Source: Photobacterium sp. DA100
Lineage (GTDB): Bacteria; Pseudomonadota; Gammaproteobacteria; Enterobacterales; Vibrionaceae
DNA length: 64,000 nt
Assembly: GCF_029223585.1 (NCBI RefSeq)
Contig: NZ_CP119423.1
Coordinates: 1,116,001 to 1,180,000 of the forward strand
Direction: 5' to 3'
This document shows, in pieces, positions 48,455-56,739 of the stretch. The position numbers were made by a program, and so were the translations under genes. The notes under the pieces are model-generated. The model saw only the letters and a program-made list of their open reading frames with translations, had not been told where the DNA came from and did not search any database. The first letter of the stretch is position 1. Each line of letters opens with the position of its first letter.

Positions 48455-49900
48455 TTACTCGACCGTCAGGATACGCATGTTATTGGTACTACCAATGGTA
48501 TCCATCACATCACCCTGGGTGACGATCACCAGATCGCCGCTTGTCAGGAAGCCTTTCTCTTTTAGTGTTTCAACCGCGTGTTTTGCCGCTTCAAGGCCAG
48601 CATCGCTGTCACGGTTGAAGTAAACCGGGGTTACACCGCGGTATAGCGCCGCACGGTTTAGTGTATTTTCGTTGCGAGACATCGCAAAGATAGGCTTGCC
48701 AGATGAAATACGAGACATCATCAGCGGTGTACGGCCTGACTCAGTCATTGCGATCATCGCCTTGACGCCTTCCATGTGGTTTGCCGCATACATGGTTGAC
48801 ATTGCAATCGTTTCTTCCGCCGACTCGAAAGTACGGGCTAGACGGTGGTTAGATACGTTGATGCTCGGCTCTTTTTCCGCGCCCATACAAACGCCAGCCA
48901 TTGCGGTAACCGTCTCAACTGGGTAGCTACCCGCAGCCGTTTCAGCAGATAGCATTACCGCATCGGTACCATCAAGCACGGCGTTGGCCACGTCCATGAC
49001 TTCAGCACGGGTTGGCATTGGGCTGGTGATCATGGTTTCCATCATCTGGGTTGCCGTGATCACGGTGCGGTTCAGGCTACGTGCACGACGGATCAGTTTC
49101 TTCTGCACACCAACTAGCTCTGGGTCACCGATTTCAACCCCTAGGTCACCACGGGCTACCATTACCGCGTCAGAAGCCATGATGATGTCATCCATCGCTT
49201 CAGTGGTTGCAACGGCTTCAGCACGCTCAACTTTTGCCACTAGTTTAGCTTCTAGGCCGGCTTCCATCGCAAGGCGGCGAGCATATTTCATGTCCTCGCC
49301 GTTGCGTGGGAAAGAAACCGCTAGGTAGTCAACGCCCATTTGCGCAGCGGTGATGATGTCAGCTTTGTCTTTGTCAGTCAGCGCTTCAGCTGAAAGGCCA
49401 CCGCCTTTCTTGTTGATACCCTTGTTGTTTGACAGTGGACCACCAACAGTAACTTCGGTGTGCACCTTGTTACCTTCAACAGAGGTCACTTTTAGCTGAA
49501 CACGGCCGTCGTCAAGTAGCAGGATGTCACCTGTCTCAACGTCTTTTGGTAGTTCTTTGTAGTCAAGACCAACAGCTTGCTGATCGCCTTCACCTTTTGC
49601 TAGGTCGCTGTCTAGGGTGAACTTGTCGCCGATCGCTAATTGAATCTTGCCGTCTTTGAAAGTAGACACACGGATTTTCGGGCCTTGGAGATCGCCTAGG
49701 ATAGCGACGTGCTTACCTAGCTTCGCGGCGATTTCACGTACAGTCTTGGTGCGTTGGATGTGATCCTCTGGGCTGCCGTGCGAGAAATTCATTCGCACAA
49801 CGTTTGCACCGGCAGCGATAATCTTCTCAAGATTGTTGTCGCGGTCGGTAGCAGGACCCAAAGTAGTAACGATTTTAGTACGTCTTAGCCTTTCAGACAT
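48455..49900 (-). CDS. pykA: Pyruvate kinase, PykA type
   Basis: 481 residues from the ATG at 49900 ([20 protein letters not shown]); an ATG at 49921 adds seven residues. Active-site segment [16 protein letters not shown] and metal-site sequence [20 protein letters not shown] region and [14 protein letters not shown] are present. Sequence is far nearer to E. coli PykA than PykF. Final step of glycolysis. hexR, a regulator of this gene in enterics, lies upstream on the same strand; the native terminator is displaced by the intron. Confidence 0.96.
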   Translation of the reverse strand: MSERLRRTKIVTTLGPATDRDNNLEKIIAAGANVVRMNFSHGSPEDHIQRTKTVREIAAKLGKHVAILGDLQGPKIRVSTFKDGKIQLAIGDKFTLDSDLAKGEGDQQAVGLDYKELPKDVETGDILLLDDGRVQLKVTSVEGNKVHTEVTVGGPLSNNKGINKKGGGLSAEALTDKDKADIITAAQMGVDYLAVSFPRNGEDMKYARRLAMEAGLEAKLVAKVERAEAVATTEAMDDIIMASDAVMVARGDLGVEIGDPELVGVQKKLIRRARSLNRTVITATQMMETMITSPMPTRAEVMDVANAVLDGTDAVMLSAETAAGSYPVETVTAMAGVCMGAEKEPSINVSNHRLARTFESAEETIAMSTMYAANHMEGVKAMIAMTESGRTPLMMSRISSGKPIFAMSRNENTLNRAALYRGVTPVYFNRDSDAGLEAAKHAVETLKEKGFLTSGDLVIVTQGDVMDTIGSTNNMRILTVE

Positions 49901-50272
49901 CGGAAACTCCATCTGTATCATTGGTTACCAACGAAACGATTGCTTGTGGAAATCTGCTTCATTGAGTTGCATGAAATTTTACAACATATAAAGGAAGAAA
50001 GAAGCTGTTCTTTATCAACAAACTGTAAGAAAAAAACATATTGTCGGACTAGTTATGCATAATTTTTCATCATGCTTTGGAGTTGTTGCGGAAATATTTA
50101 TAGGCAACATCATGCGTACTTGCAGAGGATTGCTCTCTTGGTTGGGGTAAGTGTAGTTGATGGACAAGGCTTCTGAGCGACAAATCAAGCGGGCGGAAAG
50201 ACAAAAGGCACAGCCGAAGCCATGCCTTTGTAGATCAGGTAACGAAGCATACCCAGGGAATATCTAATAAGG
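49901..50272. other. pykA promoter region and hexR 3' region
   Basis: About 370 bases without a gene: the hexR terminator (50204-50229) and the pykA promoter. TGAAATTTTACA near 49968-49980 resembles half of a HexR site but does not fit the full palindrome. Confidence 0.5.
50204..50229 (-). terminator. Terminator of hexR
   Basis: AAAGGCA/TGCCTTT stem extended by TGGC-TTCG-GCTG with a UUCG tetraloop; minus-strand TTTTG follows. Confidence 0.85.
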
Positions 50273-51127
50273 TTAGATGATCCCTTCTTTCGTGAAGCGG
50301 GAGTCTTTTAGAGAGTCTTTAACCCGTTTTAGGTTCTCGCGGAAACCTGCACCACGGCGTAGGGTAAAGCCAGTCGCCAGCACATCAATGACGGTCATCT
50401 GGACTACACGGCTTGCCATCGGCATGTAGACATCGGTATCTTCCGGTACATCCAGACAGATAGAAATAGAACATTCACGATCAAGCGGCGAGTCCTTGGC
50501 TGTGATACCAATAACCGTTGCACCGTTTTCCCGGGCCATACGGGCGACTTCGACCAGGCTCTTGGTGCGGCCGGTATGAGAGATCACCACCACCACATCA
50601 CCATCGCTGCAATTGATCACACTCATGCGCTGCATCACAATGTCATCGAAGCAAACAATCGGGATATTGAAGCGGAAGAATTTATTCTGGGCATCGTGAG
50701 CGACAGACGCTGACGCGCCTAGACCGAAGAAGGAAATCTTCTTGGCTTGGGTCAATAGGTCAACAGCACGGTTCACTTGCATTGGGTCGAGGCTGTTCTT
50801 CGCCACGTCCAGGCATGCCATGGTGGATTCGAAGATTTTCGAGGTATAGGCATCTGGGCCGTCATCTTCTTCTACATTACGGTTCACATAAGGGGTACCG
50901 TTGGCTAGGCTCTGGGCAAGGTGCAGTTTAAAATCTGGAAAGCCTTTGGTATCTAAGCGGCGGCAGAAGCGGTTAACGGTAGGCTCACTGACATCCGCCA
51001 TCTTTGCCAGAGTAGCGATGCTTGAGTGTATGGCTGTCTGTGGCGATGCGAGGATAACTTCAGCGACTTTGCGCTCTGACTTACTGAAGTTATCAAGATT
51101 CTTTTGAATTTTCTCTAGGGTATTCAT
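50273..51127 (-). CDS. hexR: HexR, RpiR-family repressor of central carbon metabolism
   Basis: 284 residues. N-terminal RpiR-type HTH (LAKMADVSEPTVNRFCRRL) and C-terminal SIS sugar-phosphate domain (FFGLGASASVAHDAQNKFFR, VISHTGRTKSLVEVARMARE). HexR binds KDPG and controls zwf, edd-eda, pykA and related genes in gammaproteobacteria. Position next to pykA agrees. A 9-bp inverted repeat lies upstream of its start (51215-51245). Confidence 0.94.
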   Translation of the reverse strand: MNTLEKIQKNLDNFSKSERKVAEVILASPQTAIHSSIATLAKMADVSEPTVNRFCRRLDTKGFPDFKLHLAQSLANGTPYVNRNVEEDDGPDAYTSKIFESTMACLDVAKNSLDPMQVNRAVDLLTQAKKISFFGLGASASVAHDAQNKFFRFNIPIVCFDDIVMQRMSVINCSDGDVVVVISHTGRTKSLVEVARMARENGATVIGITAKDSPLDRECSISICLDVPEDTDVYMPMASRVVQMTVIDVLATGFTLRRGAGFRENLKRVKDSLKDSRFTKEGII

Positions 51128-51214
51128 GGCGGTTACCGCTCGTTACTGAATTTCGTTACTGGCTTACTTATCGTATAAAGTGTTTAAAGCCATTTTGATG
51201 AAACTATACTACTT

Positions 51215-51245
51215 TTCATGGATCTGCTCCTAGTAAATCCATGAA
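51215..51245. promoter_or_regulatory. Inverted repeat upstream of hexR
   Basis: TTCATGGAT (51215-51223) and ATCCATGAA (51237-51245), perfect 9-bp arms 13 bases apart, 88 bases before the hexR start. It could be an operator or a hairpin in the leader; the binding protein is unknown, and the sequence does not match the HexR consensus. Confidence 0.5.
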
Positions 51246-51468
51246 TATCTCTTTCTCTTTTTATTATAGTTTGACAGGGATCGAATTTTTTCTTTCAGAA
51301 CTGAAAAGTTTTTTACTCAAAATTACGGTTTGGAGGGCCTATATCGTGTTTTTCTGTAGCTAATTTTCAGTGTCTGGGAATTAATTTACAGGTTGAAATA
51401 AATCTGGATGCGGATTTGTGCAGCGAAGTGAAAATGGCTTTCAGGTGGCAGGAATGAATGGAGACGTT

Positions 51469-52317
51469 ATGAAACAGGGCGAAATTAGCAAGGTCAGCAT
51501 ATGTGGTTGCGGGTGGCTCGGTTTGCCCTTGGCCAAGCACTTAGTTCAGCAGGGGATGGAAACATGGGGGAGCAAACAGACAGCAGAGCAAGCTTTGGAG
51601 TTGGCTGAGTACGGAATTCACGGTGTGGCCCTCTCGCTTCCCCTGTCATTGGAGCAGCCTGTCCTTCCTTCGCCGCTCGCGTCATTTCTTGATACCGATT
51701 TGCTGGTCATCAATGTTCCGCCCGGTCGTTACGCTGGGGCCGTTGAGGAGTGGGGTGTTATAGTGAAGCGGTTGTCCGCGACGGCAAAGCAGGCAGGCTG
51801 CCGCAAGGTCATCTTTATAAGCACCACGGCCGTTTACGGCGACTGTAAGGGGACGATTGATGAATGGACAGATCCTCGCTCCAATACGCTGTCGGGAAAA
51901 GCCCATCTAGCAATCGAACAATATTTGAGAGCGGAATGGGGCGATGAGGTGGTGATACTCCGTCTGGCCGGGTTGATTGGTCCAAACCGGCATCCGGTTC
52001 GGTATCTATCGGGCCGTCAGGGGATCGAAAACGGTAAAGATAAAGTGAACCTCATTCATCAGGAGGACTGTATCGCTGCCATTTCACAGATTGTTGCCCG
52101 CTGGCCCCACTATCCGATCATGCATTTAGCTGCACCGCAGCACCCAAGCCGAGAAGCCTATTACCGGCAAATGGCCCAAATGGCGGGTTTACCGCTGCCG
52201 GAGTTTGCTGATTCGGTGGAGCGTAACAGTAAGGTCATTGATGCGGCCAAAACGTGCGGTTGGCTGTCGCTGTGTATACGCCATGCAGATCTACTCTCAG
52301 AAAAGCCTGAAATATAG
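51469..52317 (+). CDS. NAD-dependent epimerase/dehydratase-like (YeeZ-like) protein
   Basis: 282 residues from the ATG at 51469, with GGAG at 51460; ATGs at 51418 and 51454 are alternatives. Rossmann motif CGCGWLGLPLAKHL, then KVIFISTTAVYGD with the Y of the extended SDR class, and RLAGLIGPNRHP. Similar to E. coli YeeZ. Substrate is not known. Divergent from hexR; no terminator of its own is obvious, apart from the sRNA terminators, which could act bidirectionally. Confidence 0.85.
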   Translation: MKQGEISKVSICGCGWLGLPLAKHLVQQGMETWGSKQTAEQALELAEYGIHGVALSLPLSLEQPVLPSPLASFLDTDLLVINVPPGRYAGAVEEWGVIVKRLSATAKQAGCRKVIFISTTAVYGDCKGTIDEWTDPRSNTLSGKAHLAIEQYLRAEWGDEVVILRLAGLIGPNRHPVRYLSGRQGIENGKDKVNLIHQEDCIAAISQIVARWPHYPIMHLAAPQHPSREAYYRQMAQMAGLPLPEFADSVERNSKVIDAAKTCGWLSLCIRHADLLSEKPEI

Positions 52318-52441
52318 CGGAGATATCCGCCTTTCGGGTGCTTAATGAAGTGGGGCGTTCATCTGTTTCATTAATAGTCAGAGCTGTATGTTTTTTTGGG
52401 CTTGGTGTTATTTATTGTCCGTAGTTATATGTTTGTAAATA

Positions 52442-52508
52442 AAAAAAAGCCCACTGAAAGTCAGTGGGCGAAAGCTCTATATACAATTAGGAGTTAAGCA
52501 GCAGTGGC
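52442..52508 (-). ncRNA. RybB-seed small RNA, array copy A
   Basis: About 67 nt. Begins GCCACTGCTGCTTAACTCC, continues TAATTGTATATAGAGCTTTC, ends with the 9-bp hairpin GCCCACTGA-CTT-TCAGTGGGC and eight T. The first eight bases equal the RybB/MicV 5' seed. -10-like TTTAAT at -13 to -8. The start is inferred from alignment with RybB; a longer transcript cannot be excluded. Confidence 0.7.
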
Positions 52509-52569
52509 ATTACAAATTAAATAAGGGGGATGTTACCCGTTGATTTACATGAACCGGCTCATCAACCAC

Positions 52570-52628
52570 ATCTTTAATCTGAATCATGTATAGTCAGACT
52601 GATAGGTTTTCGAATAGTTCAAAAAAAA
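52570..52628 (-). promoter_or_regulatory. Upstream control block of sRNA copy A
   Basis: Contains CAGTCTGACTATACATGA and TTCAGATTAAAGA, and further out TTTTTTTTGAACTATTCGAA. Matches the blocks of copies B and C but is the most diverged, and sits about 10 bases further from the RNA start. Confidence 0.5.
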
Positions 52629-52641
52629 TATTCTTTTGACA

Positions 52642-52710
52642 AAAAAAAGCCCACTGAAAGTCAGTGGGCGAAAGCTCTATATACACAATTAGGAGTTTAG
52701 CAGCAGTGGC
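52642..52710 (-). ncRNA. RybB-seed small RNA, array copy B
   Basis: About 69 nt; nearly identical to copy A but with CTAAACTCC instead of TTAACTCC after the seed and two extra bases (TGTGTATATAG). Same 9-bp terminator stem and eight T. -10-like TTTAAT at -13. Confidence 0.72.
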
Positions 52711-52760
52711 ATCATAAATTAAAGCAGCGGAATGAGTAGGAAATTAATCTGCTTACCGCG

Positions 52761-52816
52761 GCTTTAATGTGAATGTCACTATATATGACTGGCCCAAATT
52801 CAAATGGTTCAAAAAA
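52761..52816 (-). promoter_or_regulatory. Upstream control block of sRNA copy B
   Basis: GTCATATATAGTGAC palindrome followed by ATTCACATTAAAGC; then TTTTTTGAACCATTTGAA. Lies -51 to about -105 from the predicted RNA start, the same as in copy C. No -35 hexamer is seen near -35, so an activator is likely. Confidence 0.55.
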
Positions 52817-52941
52817 TTATTCTTTTTTTTTGAAAAAAGAATTGCGGTTGGAAAATGGGCTATCAAAGTTAGGCGGTGCTTAAGCGGAAATATGGTTGGG
52901 CCAAAGAGCGATAAGAGGCCTCATGGGAGCGGTTACCGACA

Positions 52942-53008
52942 AAAAAAAGCCCACTTCAATTGAGTGGGCAACACATCATAAAACAATTAGGAGTTTAGCA
53001 GCAGTGGC
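52942..53008 (-). ncRNA. RybB-seed small RNA, array copy C
   Basis: About 67 nt. Same 5' part (GCCACTGCTGCTAAACTCC then TAATTGT); the middle and the terminator loop have diverged (CAATTGA) while the GCCCACT/AGTGGGC stem is kept, with eight T. Compensated change in the loop with a fixed stem and seed argues for selection on the RNA. Confidence 0.72.
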
Positions 53009-53060
53009 ATTGTGGGATTAAAGAGTAAATGCAAGTTGCGGCCAGCAATTTGTGAAAAGT

Positions 53061-53112
53061 CTTTAATCTGAATGTCACTATATATGACTGGCTATTTTCA
53101 AGATGGTTCAAG
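53061..53112 (-). promoter_or_regulatory. Upstream control block of sRNA copy C
   Basis: GTCATATATAGTGAC palindrome, ATTCAGATTAAAGA, and TTGAACCATCTTGAA further out; spacing to the RNA start equals that of copy B. Confidence 0.55.
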
Positions 53113-53190
53113 AAAAATGAAAAAAAAGTACTTTTTTTCTAACTGTTTGATTTTAAGCTTTAGTAAAGGAAAGTGGATTAAGCGGGAAAT

Positions 53191-53256
53191 AAAGAAAACC
53201 CGTCTCCAGTGGCGGGGACGGGTTTCGAAGAATGTCTTCTAAGAAAAAGCAGTGGC
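53191..53256 (-). ncRNA. RybB/MicV-like sigma-E small RNA (array copy D)
   Basis: About 66 nt. Begins GCCACTGCTTTTTCTTAG, against GCCACTGCTTTTCTTTG in E. coli RybB. Then hairpin GAAGA-CAT-TCTTC and terminator AACCCGTC/GACGGGTT with TTTTCTTT. Only the seed and function-like layout are shared with copies A-C. RybB and vibrio MicV repress porin mRNAs on envelope stress with Hfq; the same is inferred here. Confidence 0.8.
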
Positions 53257-53261
53257 AATAG

Positions 53262-53290
53262 TTATGACCCACAGATGTCGACTTTGTTCC
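53262..53290 (-). promoter_or_regulatory. Sigma-E-type promoter of copy D
   Basis: Minus-strand GGAACAA-N16-TCATAA, close to the RpoE consensus GGAACTT-N16-TCTGA/TCAAA, with the RNA start 11 bases after the -10 begins. Confidence 0.75.
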
Positions 53291-53508
53291 AATTTTTTTT
53301 CACTTTCTCAGATTTTTTTTGTTTGGTTAAATCTCAAGCCGTTTTCACGAGACAGGATTGAGACGTTTTTCACCCGGTTGGAGTTACGAGAGCTGCGAAG
53401 GAAAGATTGATCATCTTCACGACTTTTATATTAAACAGCGAAAATATCAATATGTTACAACATGGGGTATATTTGTGACTTGTTAAAAATGTTTCTTGAA
53501 TGTAAAGT

Positions 53509-53524
53509 TTAAACAAGTGTTTAA
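53509..53524. promoter_or_regulatory. Palindromic operator before the TetR-family gene
   Basis: TTAAACA-AG-TGTTTAA, a perfect palindrome 9 bases before the start codon. It resembles PsrA-type operators (AAACA-N2-TGTTT), suggesting autoregulation. Confidence 0.65.
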
Positions 53525-53533
53525 TACGGGTGA

Positions 53534-54214
53534 ATGAATATGGCTGGAAAGGGAGAAACCAAGGCACGTATCCTGGATGCTGCCGAGCTACTCTTTGCCG
53601 AACACGGCTTCAAAGACACATCACTGCGCACCATCACCAGCAAAGCTGGGGTGAACTTGGCGTCCGTCAATTATCACTATGGCGACAAGAAAACCTTGGT
53701 CAGGGCAGTGCTTGGTCGCTATCTCGAGGCATTCATGCCCTCCCTACAATCAGAACTGGAAGTGCTGCTGACGCGCGACGATTTTTCCATGGAAGATGTC
53801 TTTCGCTGTCTTAAAGATCCGCTGTTATCACTTAATGAATACCGTGCCAACGGGGCAACCGTGTTCATGTCGCTGATTGGTAGGGGGTATACTGATGTTC
53901 AGGGGCATTTGCGTTGGTTCATCATGACTCGCTATGAGCAAGTATTAACTCTATTTACCACCGCGGTATGCCGTGCCAATCCATCTTTAGATCCTGAAAC
54001 CTTATTTTGGCGCTTGCATTTCACGCTTGGGGCATCGGTTTTCACCATGGCCTCGTCTACCGCGCTGTGTGAGATTGCGGCGAATGACTTCTCCCGCCAG
54101 GTTAAACCTGAAGATTTGATCGAACGTTTGGTGCCTTATTTGGCAGCGGGCGTTGCTGCACCGATAGAACAATCGCTTTCGCTAATTAGCGAACAGTCAA
54201 CAGGAACAAGATAG
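53534..54214 (+). CDS. psrA: TetR-family regulator, PsrA-like
   Basis: 226 residues. N-terminal TetR HTH: ILDAAELLFAEHGFKDTSLR, TITSKAGVNLASVNYHYGDK; the C-terminal part has the ligand-binding shape of the family. It lies 49 bases upstream of fadE and behind a PsrA-like palindrome; PsrA regulators in Pseudomonas and Shewanella sense long-chain acyl groups and repress beta-oxidation genes. The name rests on sequence feel plus context. Start at 53534; an ATG three codons later is possible. Confidence 0.82.
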   Translation: MNMAGKGETKARILDAAELLFAEHGFKDTSLRTITSKAGVNLASVNYHYGDKKTLVRAVLGRYLEAFMPSLQSELEVLLTRDDFSMEDVFRCLKDPLLSLNEYRANGATVFMSLIGRGYTDVQGHLRWFIMTRYEQVLTLFTTAVCRANPSLDPETLFWRLHFTLGASVFTMASSTALCEIAANDFSRQVKPEDLIERLVPYLAAGVAAPIEQSLSLISEQSTGTR

Positions 54215-54263
54215 ATATACCCAAAAAACCAATAACGATAAAAGTGACAAAAGGACCTGAAAC

Positions 54264-56540
54264 ATGAGTACGTTAACCAAGCTAAGAAAACGCTATCTCA
54301 GTGATCCCGCATTCAAAATGTTCAAGAAAGTGCTGCCGCCACTTTCCGACACCGAGCGAGAGGCCATGGAGGCCGGCAGTGTTTGGTGGGATGGTGAATT
54401 GTTCGGCGGGAATCCTAACTGGAATACCCTGCTGACCTACCCGCAGCCCATATTGAGTGATGAGGAGCAGGCGTTCATCGACAACAAGCTAGAACCGCTG
54501 TTGGATATGCTGAACGACTATCAGATTGTCCAGGAAGATAAAGATCTGCCGCCGGAGGTGTGGGAGTATCTGCGCAAAGAGAAATTCTTCTCGCTGATTA
54601 TCGGTAAAGAGTATGGCGGTTTGGACTTTTCCGCCCACGCCAACTCAACCATCGTTACCCGGATTGCCACCAAGAGTCTGAGTGCCGCGGTATCGGTCAT
54701 GGTGCCAAACTCGCTGGGTCCGGGTGAGCTTCTGACTCACTATGGTACCCAGGAGCAGAAAGATTATTGGTTGCCGCGCTTGGCCCACGGTGAAGATATT
54801 CCTTGTTTCGCCCTTACCGGCCCTGAGGCGGGGTCGGATGCCGGTGGTATCCCTGATTTGGGCGTGGTGTGCTACGACGAGTACCAAGGCGAGCAAGTGC
54901 TGGGGATCCGCGTGAGCTGGAACAAGCGCTATATCACCCTGGCACCGGTAGCCACCGTGCTGGGGTTGGCCTTCAAGCTGCATGATCCTGATGGTTTGAT
55001 TGGCGACAAGAAAGAGCTCGGCATTACTTGTGCCTTGATCCCGGCAGATCACCCGGGCGTTGAAATTGGTGAGCGCCATGATCCGCTGAACCTTGCCTTC
55101 ATGAACGGCCCGACCCGCGGTAACGATGTCTTTATCCCGATGGATTGGGTGATTGGTGGTCAGGATTATGTCGGCCGTGGCTGGCGTATGCTGGTGGAAT
55201 GTTTGTCGGCAGGCCGTGGTATTTCTCTTCCGGCGCTGGGGACTGCTGTTGGTCATTTAACGGCAAGAACCACAGGCGCTTATGCCTATGTCCGCAAGCA
55301 GTTCGGGATGTCTATCGGTAACTTCGAAGGTGTTGCGCAGGCGATGGGGCGTATTGGTGGTTTCACTTATATGTTAGAAGCATCACGAACTCTGACGACG
55401 ACGTCTCTTGATATGGATGAAACTCCGGGGATCGTCACGGCCATTGCCAAATACCACATGACGGAAATGGCCCGCACCATCCTCAATGATGCGATGGATG
55501 TCCACGCCGGGCGCGCGATTCAGCTCGGGCCAATGAACTATATCGGCCACCATTATTTCGGCATGCCGGTCGCCATTACGGTAGAAGGGGCGAATATCCT
55601 AACCCGTAATCTGATGATCTTCGGTCAGGGGGCCACGCGTTGCCACCCGTACGTGCTCAGCGAGATGGAGGCGGCGGCAAACCCAGACAGTCGCGAAGGG
55701 GCGAAAGCGTTCGATAAGTTGCTGGCTAGCCACATCAGCTTTGCGGTGGGGAATGTGAGCAAATCCTTGCTTAATGCGTTCAGTGGCTCGTACTTCAACA
55801 GCTCGCCGGTCAGTGGAGAAACGGCTAAGTACTACAAGCAGTTGTCTCGTATGAGTCGTGCGTTGGCTGTGGCCGCTGACTTCGCGATGCTGAGTCTTGG
55901 CGGTGAGCTCAAGCGGCGTGAAATGGTTTCTGCCCGCTTGGGCGATATACTAAGCCATTTGTACCTGGCTTCTGCGGTGCTCAAACGTTACGAGGACGAA
56001 GGTCGCCAGCAGCAAGACCTGCCATTTGTCCACTACGGTTTGCAACATTGTTTGCACCAGTGCGGGGTTGCGTTCGATGAAGTACTAGCCAACTTCCCAC
56101 GCAAGGGAGTCGGTCGTTTGCTGCGGACCTTGTTGTTCCCGTTAGGTATTCACTATGCTGCACCGAAAGACGAGGTGGCAGTGAAGATTGCCGAACTTCT
56201 GATGCGTCCGGGCAAGCAGCGTGATCGGCTGACTCACCTCTGCTATGTCGGTAAACAAGAGGACGATCCGGTTGGATTGATGGAACGCGCGTTCATTGCC
56301 ATGTACGGAGTGAAAGATCTCGAGCGTAAAATTGCCAAGGCGGTCAAAGCGGGTACGATCCCACGCAAGGTTTCTTTAACAGAAAAGCTACAAATTGCTC
56401 TTGATGCGGGGATCGTCACAGATGCAGACGTGAAAAAAATGCAAAATGCCGATCAGTTAAGACAGAGGGCGATTCAGGTGGATCACTTCTCTGCTGCCCA
56501 CTTCAAAAAAGGCGGCTTGCAACCGGGGAAAGCAGCCTAA
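54264..56540 (+). CDS. fadE: Acyl-CoA dehydrogenase FadE
   Basis: 758 residues, FadE-type (E. coli 814, which has an extra N-terminal membrane part). Contains FSLIIGKEYGGLDFSAHANS, FALTGPEAGSDAGGIPD and GRGWRMLVECLSAGRGISLP as in the acyl-CoA dehydrogenase core, and the DUF1974 C-terminal half (VGNVSKSLLNAFSGSYFNSS). First step of beta-oxidation with FAD. Follows psrA, probably in one transcript. Confidence 0.95.
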   Translation: MSTLTKLRKRYLSDPAFKMFKKVLPPLSDTEREAMEAGSVWWDGELFGGNPNWNTLLTYPQPILSDEEQAFIDNKLEPLLDMLNDYQIVQEDKDLPPEVWEYLRKEKFFSLIIGKEYGGLDFSAHANSTIVTRIATKSLSAAVSVMVPNSLGPGELLTHYGTQEQKDYWLPRLAHGEDIPCFALTGPEAGSDAGGIPDLGVVCYDEYQGEQVLGIRVSWNKRYITLAPVATVLGLAFKLHDPDGLIGDKKELGITCALIPADHPGVEIGERHDPLNLAFMNGPTRGNDVFIPMDWVIGGQDYVGRGWRMLVECLSAGRGISLPALGTAVGHLTARTTGAYAYVRKQFGMSIGNFEGVAQAMGRIGGFTYMLEASRTLTTTSLDMDETPGIVTAIAKYHMTEMARTILNDAMDVHAGRAIQLGPMNYIGHHYFGMPVAITVEGANILTRNLMIFGQGATRCHPYVLSEMEAAANPDSREGAKAFDKLLASHISFAVGNVSKSLLNAFSGSYFNSSPVSGETAKYYKQLSRMSRALAVAADFAMLSLGGELKRREMVSARLGDILSHLYLASAVLKRYEDEGRQQQDLPFVHYGLQHCLHQCGVAFDEVLANFPRKGVGRLLRTLLFPLGIHYAAPKDEVAVKIAELLMRPGKQRDRLTHLCYVGKQEDDPVGLMERAFIAMYGVKDLERKIAKAVKAGTIPRKVSLTEKLQIALDAGIVTDADVKKMQNADQLRQRAIQVDHFSAAHFKKGGLQPGKAA

Positions 56541-56739
56541 GGCTCATGCCTTGTGAACAATAAACCTGGTGTCTCCCATGTGCCACGCCATTGCGTGGCA
56601 CTTTTTTTGGTCTATTTCTGTGATTTTCCGCGCGGAACACCTCCAACCACTGCCGAATTTAGCGTTTTCGCTCATAAATTTAATGCGAATTTGTCATTTA
56701 CCTTTTATCCTACTGTCAATTGTGTAAGGGAAGTTGAAA

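Larger units (their letters stand above)
52318..53533. other. Gene-free region carrying an array of small RNAs
   Basis: 1.2 kb without protein genes. On the minus strand it contains four units with RybB-like 5' ends and terminators (listed separately). Units A-C repeat over about 175-190 bases each (A 52441-52628, B 52641-52816, C 52941-53112), including upstream control sequence. A small plus-strand frame at 52769-52963 crosses unit C and is not credible. Confidence 0.85.

Noticed and set aside
49955..50040. Possible HexR operator before pykA
   Set aside because: TGAAATTTTACA and TGTAAGAAAAAAACA each resemble only half of the TGTAAT-N3-ATTACA palindrome.
52769..52963. 64-codon plus-strand frame inside the sRNA array
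   Set aside because: Reads across AT-rich DNA and the terminator of copy C; no ribosome site or family.
52441..53050. Repeats considered as CRISPR or REP/BIME elements
   Set aside because: The repeats are long, few and include promoter-like sequence, a conserved 5' end and terminators, so sRNA paralogs explain them better.
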